From contig JAOVVO010000021.1 of the NCBI GenBank assembly GCA_028564675.1, positions 186,001 through 250,000 on the forward strand: 64,000 nt of DNA. The letters are read 5' to 3'. Of this stretch, positions 23,837 through 38,462 are shown piece after piece; position 1 is the stretch's first letter, and every line of letters starts with the position of its first letter. The stretch comes from Onchocerca lupi. Its lineage: Eukaryota; Nematoda; Chromadorea; Rhabditida; Onchocercidae. The position numbers and the translations under genes were made by a program. The notes under the pieces are model-generated. The model was not told where the DNA came from and searched no databases. It saw only the letters and a list, made by a program, of their open reading frames with translations.

Positions 23837-26800
23837 AAAACAAAAACAATTCCCGCAAATAAATTCAACTTGACTAAGCTCCAACTTGACAAAGCAAGCA
23901 AAAAAAAAAGAACAAATCCCACAAGTAAATCCAACTTGACCAAGTTCTAACCTAACAAAGCTAACAAGAAAACAATTTCCTCAAATCCAGCTTTACTAAT
24001 CTCCAACCTGATAAAGCTTACAAAAAAATGCAACCTGCATAGCATGATAATGACCAACTGATTGCGCAATTGCACGCAATGCTAATTGCATCATCTTTTA
24101 AATAACTCGATATGATAATATCAGACAATTCTGTTTATGCTAATTTATCCGATGAGTTCATGCACCTTATAAATAACGTCATGCATTTGCAAGAAAGTGA
24201 ATTGTGTAATCGCTTATTTTTTTTTTTTTTCTTTTTTAGGAAATGAGTAATTATGCAAATTTTTGAGATTGCAAGATAAGCCTTCAAAAGATGTAAAATG
24301 ATAAATTAGCATAAAATTTACTTTAACAAGTTTTTTTCTTATTTTTTCCTACAATTTTTTTTATAGAATTTTTTTTTATAAATTAAAAAAATAATCTATT
24401 CAAATCTACATAAACATTACATAATTTTTTAAAGCTATTTTGTACATGCATGGTTTTATTGCCTGCTTCGATGTTTATATTGTTGATAAAAATTAAAATT
24501 GTAGAAGTTGGGAAAATTCCAAATTTCAAAAATTAATTTACTTTAATATTTTTGCAAATAAATATTTTTTTTATTTCAATATTTTCCAAAAAGAAAAAAA
24601 TGAAATTATTTCGAATCACGAATGCTATGCGATTTATGAATTTGTGAGCAATTACTTTTAAATAATTAGATTGTGAGAAATTATTATTTGGTGATAAACA
24701 TGATAGACATGCATGCATTATCAAAATATCACTCCTTATCTTTAATTAATAAAATTTAATCAATAAAACAGATATTTTACAATTTTCAATCATAATCTTG
24801 CTAGCTTCTATTTGCATTAAGTGGTATTTTTTATCTTCATTTCTGCATTTTAAACATATAAGAAAAACAGCTCAATTAAATTTAATTAAACTTACAACTC
24901 TAATTTCAATTCATTTTGTTTAAAAAACAAAAATATTGATTGATATTTAGCAAACACAATGAATATTTCAAGAATTCTCGAAAAAAAAAAGTCCAAATTC
25001 TTTTGCGATACTTTGGTCATTGTGAGCATAAATAAAAATTCGCATTGAAATTTGAAATTCATTTTAAAACTTTTTTTTCCAATGAAAAACTTCCAAATAA
25101 TTTTTTTGCATTTGAAATATAATTAATTTGGAAATGATTTTAAAAATAATCAAAAATGTATGCGCCAATATTGCGCCTTATAATGCTTATTTATTGAATT
25201 TATTGTTCTCATTACTGAATGATTTCAAAAAATAATCGATTTTTTCTAAAATTTTTTTTCAAAGAATTGATTTGCAATATTTTTACGTTATTTCTACATT
25301 ATTTTTTATGTAGCTTATTAGATTTTTCTTGCGAAAGTTAAGTGTTATCAATCTTCATCCATAATAGAATCGCAACTTTAAAAAAAAAAAAAAAAAAAAA
25401 ACTTCCAAATTGTGTTTTGATCGACAATTGCAATGTTTCCAGAAGTCAAGCGTTTTTTTGAATTATCTAACTTTATCATTTTATTTATCCTTCAAATACT
25501 AAGAATGAAATGAGATTTTTGGGCTGAAACGAACATTTCTCGGATTTCTTGGCTAGAATTTTCACTAAAAAAAAAAGATTTCTAGGCCAAAAGTAACTAA
25601 AAATGAGAAAAGTTTGGGAAATTAATTAAAAAAATATTTAAAACATTCTTTTCTATATTTTTATCGATTGTTATAATACTATCAAATATCATATCACTTT
25701 ATCTTCTATTCTTATTGTTCAAAAATCTTTGCAAAATTTCTCATTGATACATGAATTTATTGTGCTAGTTTGGAATCAGCCAAATTTTTAAATGATTAAC
25801 ACCAATTTTTCTTGGTAATAATTTGATATTTTTCAAATATCATATCAATTTCCGGCAAAACTTACGTATCATTTCAATTTCATGATAATTTCGTTTAAAT
25901 TTAGACCATCAAAGTATCATTTAAAGCAAATCGGTAGAATTCAATTAAGTAATTTCAGAAAATTTTAAATTTATATTTCCGAATAACGAAATTAATTACT
26001 ACTTTTTGGGGCAATGGTTTAGCACAATGAGAGTGATTTAATTCCATATATTTGTATTTTTACTGTCTTTTTTGATTATTTAAGTTCTGAAATGACATTA
26101 AATGAATTTTACCATAAAATTTCAAAGTATTTTCAAATAAAATATCTTAATTTTACCAAATGTAAATGTGCAAAATAATGATTTAATAAGTACGCGAAAC
26201 ATCGATCTAAAAACATTTTTATGCTTCATATTAAGATCTAAAAAGAATTTATAACAAAATTAGCCAGCAACATTCAGGATCTATTCATAAGAGTTGATAA
26301 TGAGCCAAAAATTCTAGTAAAAAAATTTTAAAAAAAAGTTTGCTTTTTCAAAAATGAATAATAGCATAGAATTATGTTTATCGTTTACGGAATTAAGCAA
26401 TTATTATGATGAATGGAGCCAAATATAGTGATTTAGAGACCATTTAAAATTTTAAAATATATCAGCATCAACAATCATCGACCTATCTTAATGACCGTAT
26501 TAGTTGGATAGCGTATTAACCTTCCGATAATTTCAATTTCTCATAAATTTTTCGGGATAATCTCGGCATATTTCGTAGCTGATAGTCATCAACCTTAACA
26601 TATCCGTTAATTAATTATTTGATGATTTCAGCCTTAATCAATGGAATAGTTCTTCGTCAACATTCTTTTTTTATTTCAGAATTTTCCGCTCTCGAAAGTT
26701 ATCAATCATATTTTTCCAAAGGTCACATCGGTTTAAATATTGAGATAAATATTGCTTGAAAAAGTTTTTCATAGGTGAATAGTATAAAATTTGCATTTGC

Positions 26801-28570
26801 AACTGATAAAAGATCAGTGGCTTTGATTGAATTGACATGACCAAACCATCTTTTATAAGATTCTTGTATATTATTATGAAAAATACTATAACATTTAGAA
26901 AGTTTCAATAGTCTATTTATTGCAGTTCAATTATGAATTTCTAATGAAATATATAAGTTTGCATTCTGATAAATTTTAAAGATACGGTCGAAATGAAAAA
27001 TCTGAAAATAGATCTTGTAACTTTATCAGATAAATTTAATAATAAATCTTTATCAGATAACTTCACAAAAAATATCCTGAAAATTGTCCAAGTGAAATTT
27101 GAATTGCAAAACGACTAATTTTCTGCTTCTTTCCATATGTACAATCCATTCAAGTCATTTGACGATCGGATAAACGAACGATGGAAAATCTTATGACAAC
27201 TTCAAAGGTCAACAAAGATATGGGAAATTTTGATCTAAGTCGTACTAAACTGGAAAGAAATATGTACTTTTTATCTATTATTTAAAATTTTAAGTCGTCG
27301 AAATTTCAATCATTTTTTTATTTTTTGAGTTCCAAGTGTCTAATTTTTCATGTTTTTTTTTTCTAGAGCAAAGTTTCCTGAACATACTTTTTATCTAATT
27401 TTCAACTTTTTAAGGATTTCATTTATAAAAATGATTTTTATAGTTTCAATATTATGAAAAGATCAGAAATACTTTCTTGGAAAAATTGCATCCGTGTAAT
27501 TTGATATAGTTTAGATATATATTACATGATATTCAAAACACGAAAATTATTTAATTATTATTTATTAGATTATTATTTTATTGTTCAATTATCATTTTAA
27601 TCAGTTGAAAATTATCATTATTATTTCATCATTGTTTTCATATTTAGCAGCATTGTTATGATTATAAATATCAATTTAAACGGAATTACATCTTCATTTT
27701 CTGCATTATGTATAACACGTACGTTAATGAGCATTTAAATTACGTTTCGTAGAGTAAGTAGTGCTATAATTCGAAGAGGTCAAACTCTACCATTTGAACT
27801 TATTTTTCAACAGGAACCCCGAGACTATTCTTTCATGCTAATCTCGACGCTTTTCTTCGAGAAAAAAGAAGCACATAACAACCCCAGAAATCAATTCACA
27901 ATTATATCCGACACACCGAGTAACGAAATAGATTTTGGATAAATATAACTGATAGTAAATGATTACTCGAACTTTTCATGTAAAGCTATTTGAGAGTTGT
28001 TCCGTAAATCTTCCTGAAATACGTGTGTGGGAGTATTTTTTGCGTCTGTTTCGCGCACGTCATGTTTTTCTCGAAGTGTTCATTCTCTATTTTCACTTTC
28101 ATGCGTTCATTCAGACATTTTCATGTATTTTGTCGAAAATAGTCGTTATGTTCTTCCTTTTTTATTTTTGTTTTTTTTTTTCGTTTTGTTTTTGTTTAAC
28201 GAATGGGAAAATATTATATTCATTCATGTTGAAAAAATCATTACTCATTAATTATGATTATTCAAAGGCTTCTTGGAATAATTTTACACCTGAAAATATT
28301 TAATAAAAATAGAAAATTATGAGAAAAGCAAGAAAAGTAGATAAACTTACTTGGAAGAATGGTTATATGAATCGATGGAAACAGTATAAAGATATAAATA
28401 ATATAATCGATAAGTTGTATGAGCTTTGTGTAATAAGACAATAGATAAAGTAGGACATATGTATCGTAAAGTTAATTCGTGCGAAAAGTTCATCAAATAG
28501 GAAAATAATTAAACGTAAAATTTTTCATTGAAAAGAAGTCAAAAAGTATTGAGCGGTCAATTGATGAACT
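21050..28570. other. Gene-poor intergenic stretch
   Basis: 7.5 kb in which I find no exon with convincing composition on either strand. It holds a three-unit tandem repeat (23846-24013), a 36-base A run near 23800-23834, and many shorter homopolymers. The last 800 bases (27750-28570) are less AT-rich and include the region just upstream of membralin; open frames there are dominated by F/L/S codons from T-rich sequence and look spurious. Confidence 0.55.
23846..24013. repeat. Tandem repeat, three units of about 55-65 bases
   Basis: Each unit has a CAAATxAATCCAACTTGAC-type block, then a CCAACCTGACAAAGCTAACAA-like block and a run of A. Copies begin near 23846, 23908 and 23968. A related inverted fragment (AGCTTAGTCAGGTTGGATT) sits at 23770-23790, across the long A run. 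Confidence 0.8.
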
Positions 28571-28574
28571 TGAA

Positions 28575-31500
28575 ATGAACAGAGTAAATAATGCTATTAC
28601 TGAGTCAATTAATGAACAACGACCGAGAATTGCTGGAGAACAGCAGGATGCAACTCAGGCCTTAGCTGTCGATGCTGCGCAACGACAAGTATTACCACAG
28701 CCAAATCAGTTTGGTAAGCTTGAATTTTTCAGTATTTTAAAGTTCCACTCGTGTTGCAGAATAAATAAAGCTGAGAGTAATTAGGCTGCAAGGGAAATAT
28801 AAGAAAAAAAAGCGTTAAAGGAACGCTTGATTCCATTTAACATTTCATCGTTATGGTGCGATAAATGTTGTCTCTCTTTTTTTTAATATATGAAGCAGAT
28901 CCACTATGAAAAGCATGAAGAGATTGAGGAATTTGGGGGAAAATATGAGATATTTCTGTATGTTATCATCTAGATCTATTTTCTGTTGAGGTGCAGTACG
29001 AGATAGGTTGTTTCATGCGATGCTTGTACGTGTAGCAATTAATTATAATCGCCATGTTCCTGTACTGGGCAAGCGTTTTATTGAATTTTCATCTTTATTA
29101 ATGGTATGTTAAGTTTGTTTTTTATTGTTTGTTTTATTTTTGATTTATACATAGCATATTTACTTCGCTTTTTTTATACAAATGAAAATGATGACATGGA
29201 AAAATATTTTCAATAGCTCACTTACTTTGAAATTTGTTGTTTGGAACTTATATATGATTGAGCACGATTATTTTGAATAAATTATATCACTAAAATTGTA
29301 CATACATTAAGTAGTAAGTATTTGTAAGATACTTGGTAAGATAGCAAGAGTAAATCGAAAAAAATTTTTCAAAATTTTCAAAAATTATTATTTTTCAGGC
29401 AATAGTATTGCTGTCTATAATGGTTTATGTACATCATTTTTTTGATGAAACAGACAGCAACTGTTTAGCACCATTCATGGACCAATGGCCCAGAAATGGT
29501 GTTTTGCGCGTAGAAGTTATCAGAAATTTAAAAAAATTTAATGCTTATCAAGATAGATTACTTGGTAAGGTTACATATTTACATTTTTAGGTATCAGAAT
29601 GTTTATGAAATAGATTTTTCTAATATTCCATGGTTTTTTAGTACTCTCAGATATATTTTTTGATTAGAATTATTCAATTAGTATGCAAATGCTGTCATTT
29701 CTTATTAAGATTGCTGATTTGGGCATTGTTTTTAAGGCATAGTTGATTCGTTTATCATTTATCTCTCTTGCTTCTTATCTCTACACGTTCTTCACAAATT
29801 CTGGAAAACACAAAATTCAGTCGACGATTCATGAAATCAAAAACTTTGTAGATTATTTTTTTGTTTCAATTACGACATTGAGCCATTAATTTCAGAAAAA
29901 TCTTATGCTCGACAAAATAATGAAAATAATATAACAGTTTATGATTTGAAACGTATATTAATGGAAGGCCCTAAGGCTTTTCCGAAGGAATTACGAAGTA
30001 GACCCAAGCATTATTTTCGGTTTGTTTGATTTATGTTTAGAAAATAACGAAAATTAAAAAATAAATTGATATACATTTCATTTTTGTCATGATAACTTCC
30101 TTAAAAGTAAATACATCACTTTATCTGACACTGAGTTCTACTTCCTATTCAGGCCAGCGGTAATATAAGTAATGGTTTTAGAATTCTTTAGAATTGTGTA
30201 ATCATTTTAGGAAAAAGAGCGACCATTGGAGCAGCTTTTTAACTTTAGAAGATTCATTATTGAGTCTTTTTATAAGGTCGGATAATAATGTAAAAAAGAA
30301 GCTTTTTATGGAGGAATTAGACAATGATGAATTTGGCCTTGGATCGCATGATTTTACTGGTATGTTCATTGGAACTGTATTTAATTTTTTACGTCCGATC
30401 GAATTTTCTCGAGATACCATCGGATTGTTTTTTTTTTTTTCTTCATAGTTGTATCTTTCTTTACTTTGTATATTTCCCATCTTAATATTAATACATCAAA
30501 ACTGTTGGAATGACGTTGTATATCTCTCATCTTAATATTAGTACACTAAAAATTTGGGACATTAATGTTACGATTCAAATCATATAAAATCAGTCATCAG
30601 TTTCTAGAAGGAACTCGTGAACCAGTCTGTTTATCTATTTCAATCCATTTGCTGATTAGATATTAACGAAAAAGTAGGATTTATCAACTTTGTATTGAGG
30701 TAGAAAAGATAATGTATTATTTCATCGTAATGTCATCTTAGATGTGGTGGAAAATACTAAGATTTGCAGGTACAACTTTGCAGTACTCATAATCATTTTG
30801 GTTCTTTTTGTCCTGTTGTTAGATCTTAGCTATTCTACAATTATATAAGTTGATAACTGGTATCAGATGATATTATTTAAGCTATCTGAAAGCATCCAGA
30901 ATAGGCTATTTTCTTTGGAATATAAGTTCCAAATTCCAACTCATTATCTTGTCCATTAACATTTCATCGCGAAATGAAATGTTTGTATTGAATTTATAAA
31001 AAACATGAAGTTAATAAACTATGGTCATAATTTATTTCAAAGCATTTAATGAAGATGCGAATTATTCAAGCATAATTTCAGATGATTCAGATGCAACTTT
31101 CGAGTATGTTGTAGAATATTCTCTATATTATGGTTTGCTAAAATTGCCCCATTCGTATCGCCTCGAGCACAATATCCCGTTTCTTCTCGTTAGGGTATTT
31201 TTCCTGCCCGTTATTTTTCTGAAATGAAATGCAAACATTAGGATTTTCGTTCTTGAATATGACTTTTCTGAAATTGGGTTTGCCCGCTAACTCATTTCAT
31301 TTAATCTGACTGATGACAAAGCAGTTTTTACTTGTGATTAGAAGTATTTTCATAACTTGTTTTAAATTTCTGAGGGGTTTTGCATTATAGTTTTTTGATA
31401 CAGTTTAGATATTGCACTTCTGCATTCTATAAGATTTTCAATTAAATCTTATAAGATCCAGAAGGACACACAAGCTTCAAGTACATTCTCAGAGTTCAGT

Positions 31501-32511
31501 AATTTTTTATTTCTTGGAATATGTTTTAGATTACCAAAAATATGGTTGACTTTGCTGAATTCATTTAATGATATTTTTCAGTTAGATCCTGATGTTGATA
31601 GTTGTTTTGGTGATTGGATTAGTCGGACGCTGATGAAGAATTTCATCGGTTATGAAGATGTATTAATGTCTTCAGTGAAAGCTTTAGCTGAAAATGAAAC
31701 AGACAAAGGTAAATTGCTATCTTTTTTGTTTTTACTTTGTTTATATTAGCTGCATGTGCTCATATTGCCACTAGATCTCTTTACCATTCAAACGACCGTT
31801 TATTATGGTTTTTCGTTTATATAAAAAAATTTGTTGAGGCTAAAGTATTTTTTTTTCCTCTACATATGCTTTTCAACAACATGGCAATTTTAATAGAGAA
31901 CATGAAAGAGAGCTGTTAGAATAATACGAAGAATAAAAAATATTTTGATTTTTGCATTTAGGATATTTGCGAGATATGATTACTGGGGAGCATTATCGAT
32001 TTGTTACTATGGGTAATCCAAGAGCAAGTTATTTCACTGCTTTGATTGTCATGCTAATTTTTGTGAGTGCTTTTTTTATCTCTGTTGTATGCAGCATCAA
32101 GTTTTACAATTATTTTCATCTCAAATAAGTACATGATTGTAATTATCAATTAACAGAAAAAGATGGTTAGTGATAATCTAATTAACAGAAAACGAATATT
32201 TCATTGGCTAAAAATTAAGATTTCTTCAAGACACTATCATAGCAAATTTCAACATGTAAACTACATCGCTATAGGAAAGCGTACTGTGTTGAATGATTGG
32301 ACAAGTTTATGATTCTTTACATTTAAATTATGCTTTAAAAATTATCTAAGTTAAGGCAAGGATAAATTGTTTTCAGTAATGGTTATTGTTGAATTTCAGA
32401 AAATTGGAAAGACTAAAAAACCAACAATTTCTTCATCTATTTTAATATAAAAATAACCCAATAAGAATGTGTAAAGGCTCTGTGTATTATGTATGCATTT
32501 TTGAAGAAATG

Positions 32512-32547
<36 letters not shown>

Positions 32548-35242
32548 ATTAAAGATATGCAAGCCTTGATTGGAGCGCTTGCAGACGTTTGCGATATCGA
32601 TGTTATTGCGTTTTTCGCATCATCAAATATTCTTGTTTATTGTTGATTTATTGCAAATGTTTGAACTCAATCAAGCATTGGTTTTTCCGGCAGCGCCACT
32701 TCTTACCGTAATTTTAGCTCTCGTTGGTAGGTTTTTAGAATTTCTAACTTTTCAACTTTTTGATTTTTGATTTAACATAACTTTCCTTAATATTGTTTTC
32801 GCACAAATTGATGTAATAACATTGTTTTTATTTTGTTGTATGTTTGCTTATTTTTATTTCACTTTTCAATACGTTGAAAGCATCGATTCATAATTGTTTT
32901 TGAGATTCATATTGATACTTTTCTCTTCTTAAAATCGTTCCTGAAAATTGCTAAATCGTGCTTTACTAAGTGGCTAATAAAAGAGCAGAAAAACTATTGC
33001 ACAACCCTTGTTATCCTGGTTTCAAGTTTTTGCCTGCTTAAAAGATTGCGCAAAATACTACTGCATATGAAGCAGCTGTAAACAGTGTATTTTCAGGTAT
33101 GGAAGCCATAATGTCTGAAGTGTTCAATGATACCTCTACTGCATTTTATGTGATATTATTGGTCTGGATAGCAGATCAGTATGATGCTATTTGTTGCCAT
33201 TCACCTATCAGCAAAAGACATTGGTTAAGGTAAGTTCTTTTGTTTTTGAGTCATCGTTGACCAAATTAAGTTGGTTCAAATTAAGGCCTATCACTCTTTC
33301 TATGGCGATCTGGTGTTAGGCCCCTACTAAACAGGCTTTCTATAAGATAAGTTTGTTATCCAAATATTTATTATTGAATTTCGGATGCTTTATATGACCA
33401 TAAAATATTCATTAATAAGTTGCACATCTCACCTTAGGATAAAAAGTTGCATGCGTTTTTATTGTATTAATTAGTCTGAAGAGGATAGAAAATAATTAGT
33501 TGAATGCAATTTTTGCGATGTTAACAAACCATTGTTCAATTTTTTTTAACAATTCAAATTTTATCTGTCTCATAACGCTTCTTTTAAAATCCAACTATAT
33601 CTTGTTTCGGTCGGAGAAGAAAATAACATTAGATTTAAATATTTATCTTGAATTTCCAAAATTTTGCGGAGACACTGTAGACAATGTTTAGTGATCAGAA
33701 GGAAGAAATATAGGAATTAAAAATATACATTTGATATTCATTTCGCGTGGCAGTTCAGAATCAATTTTTGTAGTTTCCATTCACTTTTCACTTTATTTGT
33801 TTTTTTATTGTGAGAACTTTTCGATTACCGATTTCTTTCTTGTCTTTTTTATCCTAATTTATATTGCTTTTTTTGATTGAGCACTACATTGTAAGAATTA
33901 TTTTTATTAACTGTAAATTAATTCTATAGTAAACAGTGACCCCACAAAAGCCCAAATATACTGTATTTGGCTGAAGAATATTGCATAGAATTTTCAGTTG
34001 TCTTGCTGATGGCACCGATGAGTGTCGAATAATCATTTCTTGATAAACATATTTTATTCAAAATTTTTTGGATTTCAGATTTTTCTATTTGTATCATTAT
34101 GCATTTTATGCTTATCAATATCGATATAACGGCCAGTACGGTGGCTTAGCTTTACTTACTTCTTCATTTTTTACTTTGGTAATCTTTTTTTTTCTTTTTT
34201 CTTTTTTGTTTTGTCCCAAATTTTGCTTGAAGTGAATAAAATAGATTTCTCTATTCTATTATATCAGTTATCGGGATATTCCACTAAAATTGAACTTCAA
34301 TATTACAAAAAAAAAAGTTATTTTATTTTTATGCAGCACTCAATGATATTCTTCTTTCATCACTATGAAATGCCTTTAATTATTTATCACGATAGGCTGC
34401 AGAGAATTATCACCGACTTGCAGCATAATCCGGTTAGTTTTCATATTTTATTTCATCTCTAATCAATTAATGTGCTTTTAAGAGCTTTTTAATAGTTTTT
34501 TTTTCTTTTTCTATAGTTAAAATAGAACAAAATCGTATTTGGAGTTGAGTGTTGATATTATATGAGATTATTTATTCCAGAATGAAAATAATTTAATATA
34601 AGGATATTTATAATAAAATACGAAGATCTTCGAGTTATTCAGATAAACTTCCAACTAAGTTTGCAACATCAAATACGATTTTGTTTTATTTTAACTACAA
34701 ATAAAAAAAAAAACCATTAGTACAAATCAAGCTTTTTCTCGATCATCCAGTCTGTTTGGTTTATCCAGAATTAATTTAAATCTCTGAATTGTTGAATTTG
34801 TAATTTTCGTCACCTTTTTTTTTTTTTTCAATTTCAGCAACAAAACACAGCGACGGGTACTTCATCAGATGCACAAACTGCAGCAAATGTTCCCACTAAT
34901 GCTGCGTCAGCAGATTCATTAACGGAAAATGTAGCTGTTGAGAATTCAGCAGATGGAAGCTTAAGTAGTGGAGAAGCCTCGTCATCCACAAATGGATCTA
35001 CTACAAGCGATATATGGTCATCTGAAGCAGAAATGGTACTATCTGTACCAAACAAATTACAAGGAGTAACTGAATTAGGTGAAGGTAGCAGCTCAATGAA
35101 TGAAATCAGTAATAATTTGACTTTGAGTGATCCTTTATTAATGGCTGGTGAACGAACCGCACACGAAATTGTTGGTAGTGCTATTGACTGCGTATTTAAT
35201 TCAGCAATAACAACAGAGGAAACGAATATTCATCCTTTGTGA
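28575..35242 (+). CDS. TMEM259: Membralin (TMEM259 family), 13 exons
   Basis: Exons: 28575-28713, 28997-29103, 29399-29564, 29896-30019, 30211-30359, 31043 (or 31082)-31194, 31582-31708, 31962-32062, 32585-32726, 33097-33229, 34079-34178, 34337-34432, 34838-35242; 646 residues, or 633 with the later exon 6 start. Family signatures are clear: RDRLFHAMLVRVA near 48-60, then membrane segment 1 (about 76-95), WPRNGVLRVEV, ATFEYVVEYS, CFGDWISR, GEHYRFVTMG, a cluster of membrane segments from about 342, SHHQIFLFIVDLLQM, FPAAPLLTVILALVGMEA, FNDTSTAFY, DQYDAICCHSPISKRHW and HSMIFFFHHYEMP. Membralin is an ER membrane protein linked in animals to ER-associated degradation. The last exon is a Ser/Thr/Ala-rich, family-specific tail. 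Exon 6 may start at 31082 after a better acceptor (ATTTCAG); both starts keep phase. All other donors are GT. Confidence 0.95.
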
Positions 35243-35668
35243 GAGTTACTGAATTTTGTAAACTGATGGCTGTTAATTAATTAAGTACTTGAGAGATATT
35301 TGCAGTAGCATAGCTTCAAAGATGTTATAGTAAGTAATAAGATGATCACTGGTAAAAGTTTCTTTGTGAATTTATGAAAACTGTAATTCATAACCATCCA
35401 AGAGCATGTTCGAATTTTTTCCAGTTAATTCTGCCATGTTAGTTAGGCTGTCGATAATGCGGAATGCTTGGCTTTAACTGATTCGCATGCAACTTTAATT
35501 CATTAGTCTGCTTGGAACTTCTAGGAGTAGATATTGTTTTTCTTTCGATTCCCAGCTGTTTAATTTTCATGCTTTGACGGCGTATTTGGAATCGAATTTT
35601 TTTTCGGAGAAATGTATGTTAGCTCCTTTCAATTTGCATAGACCAAGTATACTATGCTTCACGTTATT

Positions 35669-35700
<32 letters not shown>

Positions 35701-36931
35701 TATACTTTTTCGACATTGTGTATAAAAATATAAAAAAGTCTTTTTTTAGTCGATCTATTTGCACTGTATTTTATTGCTTTTCATTCTAGTCTATCAATGC
35801 TGTATTTTCCTCCTATAAATAACTGGAATTTTATTGTGACCAGTTTTATTGTACCGTTCATGTATAGTTTATAGTCATATTGTTGTATAACCAATATAGA
35901 AATAGGAGCTGGGTTCGGATTCAACTTGGGAAATTTTTTCTTTTCGGAAAATTTAGTACAGCGTTTGATCGAAACTTTTCAATATTGATTAATTTTACAT
36001 TTTAATAATTCGTAGTGCATATGGAAGAAGGGAAGTGTGACAACTTTTTTTCTTAAATCTCACAAGTTTTCTTTTTGTAAGTACTGGTACATTAATCATG
36101 CTTATTTATTGTATAACTTTCACATTGTAATGTTGTTTGCTTAAATTAATAGCTTCTAAATAGATATATTAAATTTTTCTCTTCAATCATTTTAGATTCT
36201 ATTTGGGTTTTGGTTGATATAAATTTTTTTTCTTTTTTTTTGCTTTTTTTTCGTTCTGACAATATCTTACTCGTAAGTGTAATTGTGATAAATGAAGAAT
36301 ATTCGAGTTCTAGTTTCGAAAATGTATTACACAAAATAATGTCGAAACAATATTATTATTGATTTATCCTTGCACATAGGGAAATCTTTTCGAAAAAAGG
36401 TTTTCGAAAGAAATTTCATTCTTCAAACTGTAGTATTATGAGAAAAAATTTTTAAAATGATTTAACAGAATTATCCCGATGATATAAATCAAATTTTTCG
36501 CAGAATACTGTTGCTCTGAACATTCTATGGCTTGCGAAGATTTTTTGATAAAAGTTTTTGCAGACTTTTAAGTTTTGCTGAATTTCCATTGCTTGCATAT
36601 TGTTTCATTGCTGTATATTTTGTATTAAATTTTATTTTGATTTACATTTGAGCAAAGTAAAATTTTTCATGATCTTTTCAATTGTGCAATATTTTATCTT
36701 ATTGTAGTTTAAATCTACTATTCTTGGAAACTTGTTTTTCTTATTAAATATTAATGTGTTACAGTATTTTGGAATTAGCTGAGGAAATCTAAAAAATAAT
36801 GTGAAATACTTGAAAATTTAAAAATCGTTCGATAACTTCAGGAATTTTTCAGAGAAGAACAGTGAGAATATTGTTAGCAGTAGCGGTTACTATTTTCTTC
36901 AAAATATTCTGGAATGTAATATTTTTTTCAA
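35243..36931. other. Membralin 3' region and spacer to the methyltransferase gene
   Basis: 1.7 kb with no further exon. It contains a 28-base T run (35672-35699). The spacing is larger than in a typical nematode operon (about 100 bases), so the downstream gene probably has its own promoter. Confidence 0.6.
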
Positions 36932-38462
36932 ATGCATCCAACTCCGTTGTATCGTATCACAGATGAGCAGAAGGACAGTGTCTATGAACCTGCCGAAGAT
37001 ACCTTCTTATTATTAGATGCTTTGGAAAAGGATAGAGAGGTATGGATAAAATATTAATAATTTCAAAAAAAAAAAAAAAAAAAATTAACTTTGAAATTTT
37101 GATTTTCTAAATCTAAATTTTCGAAAAAAGAACTGTTTCGGTCAATAAAAAATCAGAAAGTGATTTGTGATTTCGAGACTTGCTATTTCTTTTCAGGCTT
37201 TGGAAGAATTGGAACCAAATGTGGTTGTTGAAATTGGAAGTGGTTCTGGAATTGTATCGGTATTTTGTCAGCAGTTACTTCGTATACCGGTGTTTAACTT
37301 AGTAACAGACATGAATTTTAAAGCTTTGCAGGTTTGAAATAGTTTTTTAGCATCGGATTCAAAACCTAAATTTTATTAGCAATCAGACGAAAATCGATAA
37401 AAGTTAAAAGTCGATTGTCCTTCGAATATTTTGATTTTTTCGAATAAAAGTAAGAGATATAATTGTGATTAGAGCTATATCAAAGTCTTTTCGAACTCTT
37501 TCCTGTCTTCTACATTAATCTCTAGAAGCAAGAAAGAAGTCAAAACGATGTGATATAATTAAGATCGTGATAAACTTGAACTTGTTGCTTTTTGATGATT
37601 TGGGAACGCTAATTTGTGACAATTAGTAATAAATATGATTTAAGTAATTAATCTTTCTCTAGTGCACTGGAACTACGGCACAGCTAAATAATGTATCGGT
37701 GGAAGCAGTTCAGTGTGACTTATTATCAGCACTGAACCTATCTGGTCTCATTGACGTGTTGCTCTTTAATCCGCCATATGTACCTACCGAGCAAGAAGCT
37801 GCTTCAGACTCTGCAAGTCGATTTTTCCTTTTTTTCCCCATGTACCATTAAGAATTAACTTACTTTTATGTATCTTATCAAAACCACCATTTCCTTATTC
37901 GAATCATATTAGTAATAATTATGATTCATTCACTAACTTAATGATGAAATCGCTAATCTTTTTGTAAAAATCAATTTGGATTGATTTTGAAAATTTCGTG
38001 CAGTTATTTCTTTGAAAAAAAAAAAAAAAACGATTTCTATTCTTTTATCTTTTAACTGGAAAAATTTCAAGTTTTTTATCTTGTTATTTGTCTTTTTCCC
38101 TAGTTTCTATCTCATCTCCTAAATAATTAAGATTTGAAAAAATCGAACAGCAGCGACTCGGTAATCCCATAGTTATTTTTATTTACTAAGAATTTTTATT
38201 TACTCTAAAAATTTGGAGTTTTTCTTTACAGGTTCGTTGTTGGGCTGGTGGTCCGACAGGGCGTAGTGCTGTTGATCGACTTTTTGTTCAGCTTCCAGAA
38301 ATTTTGTCACCAGGCGGTTTTTTTTATGTTATTGCTCTTCATTCAAATGATATTCTCAATATGTTGACTCGTAATCAGTCAACTTTTTCGAGCAAAATTT
38401 TGCTTGAAAGAAGATGTGGCATTGAGCATCTTTTTGTGCTTAAATTTACAAAATTAAAGTAA
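36932..38462 (+). CDS. mtq-2: HEMK2/N6AMT1-type class I methyltransferase, 4 exons, 207 residues
   Basis: Exons 36932-37039, 37197-37331, 37663-37812, 38232-38462, all phase 0. The N-terminus (HPTPLYRITDEQ, then VYEPAEDTFLLLDAL) is the HEMK2 signature. The SAM-binding loop is EIGSGSG at 48-54 and the catalytic NPPY is at 117-120; RCWAGGPTGR follows as in relatives. Length matches human N6AMT1 (214). Known role of the family: with the small zinc protein TRM112 it methylates the Gln of the GGQ motif of translation release factor eRF1, and histone H4K12 activity has also been reported. Intron 3 must start with GC (GCAAGT at 37813), since no GT donor keeps the frame. The start codon was chosen because homology begins at once; no clear acceptor precedes it. 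Confidence 0.95.
37813..38231 (+). other. GC-AG intron in the HEMK2-type gene
   Basis: Exon 3 must end at 37812 for phase 0 into VRCWAGG. The intron then starts GCAAGT and ends TTACAG. Using the nearby GT (GTCGAT, three bases on) would shift the frame. Confidence 0.85.

Noticed and set aside
23728..23943. 71-codon minus frame with a poly-F stretch
   Set aside because: Created by the tandem repeat and the long A run at 23800-23834.
27959..28303. 114-codon frame (+) upstream of membralin
   Set aside because: F/S/L-rich from T-rich DNA; no motif and no sign of joining to membralin exon 1.
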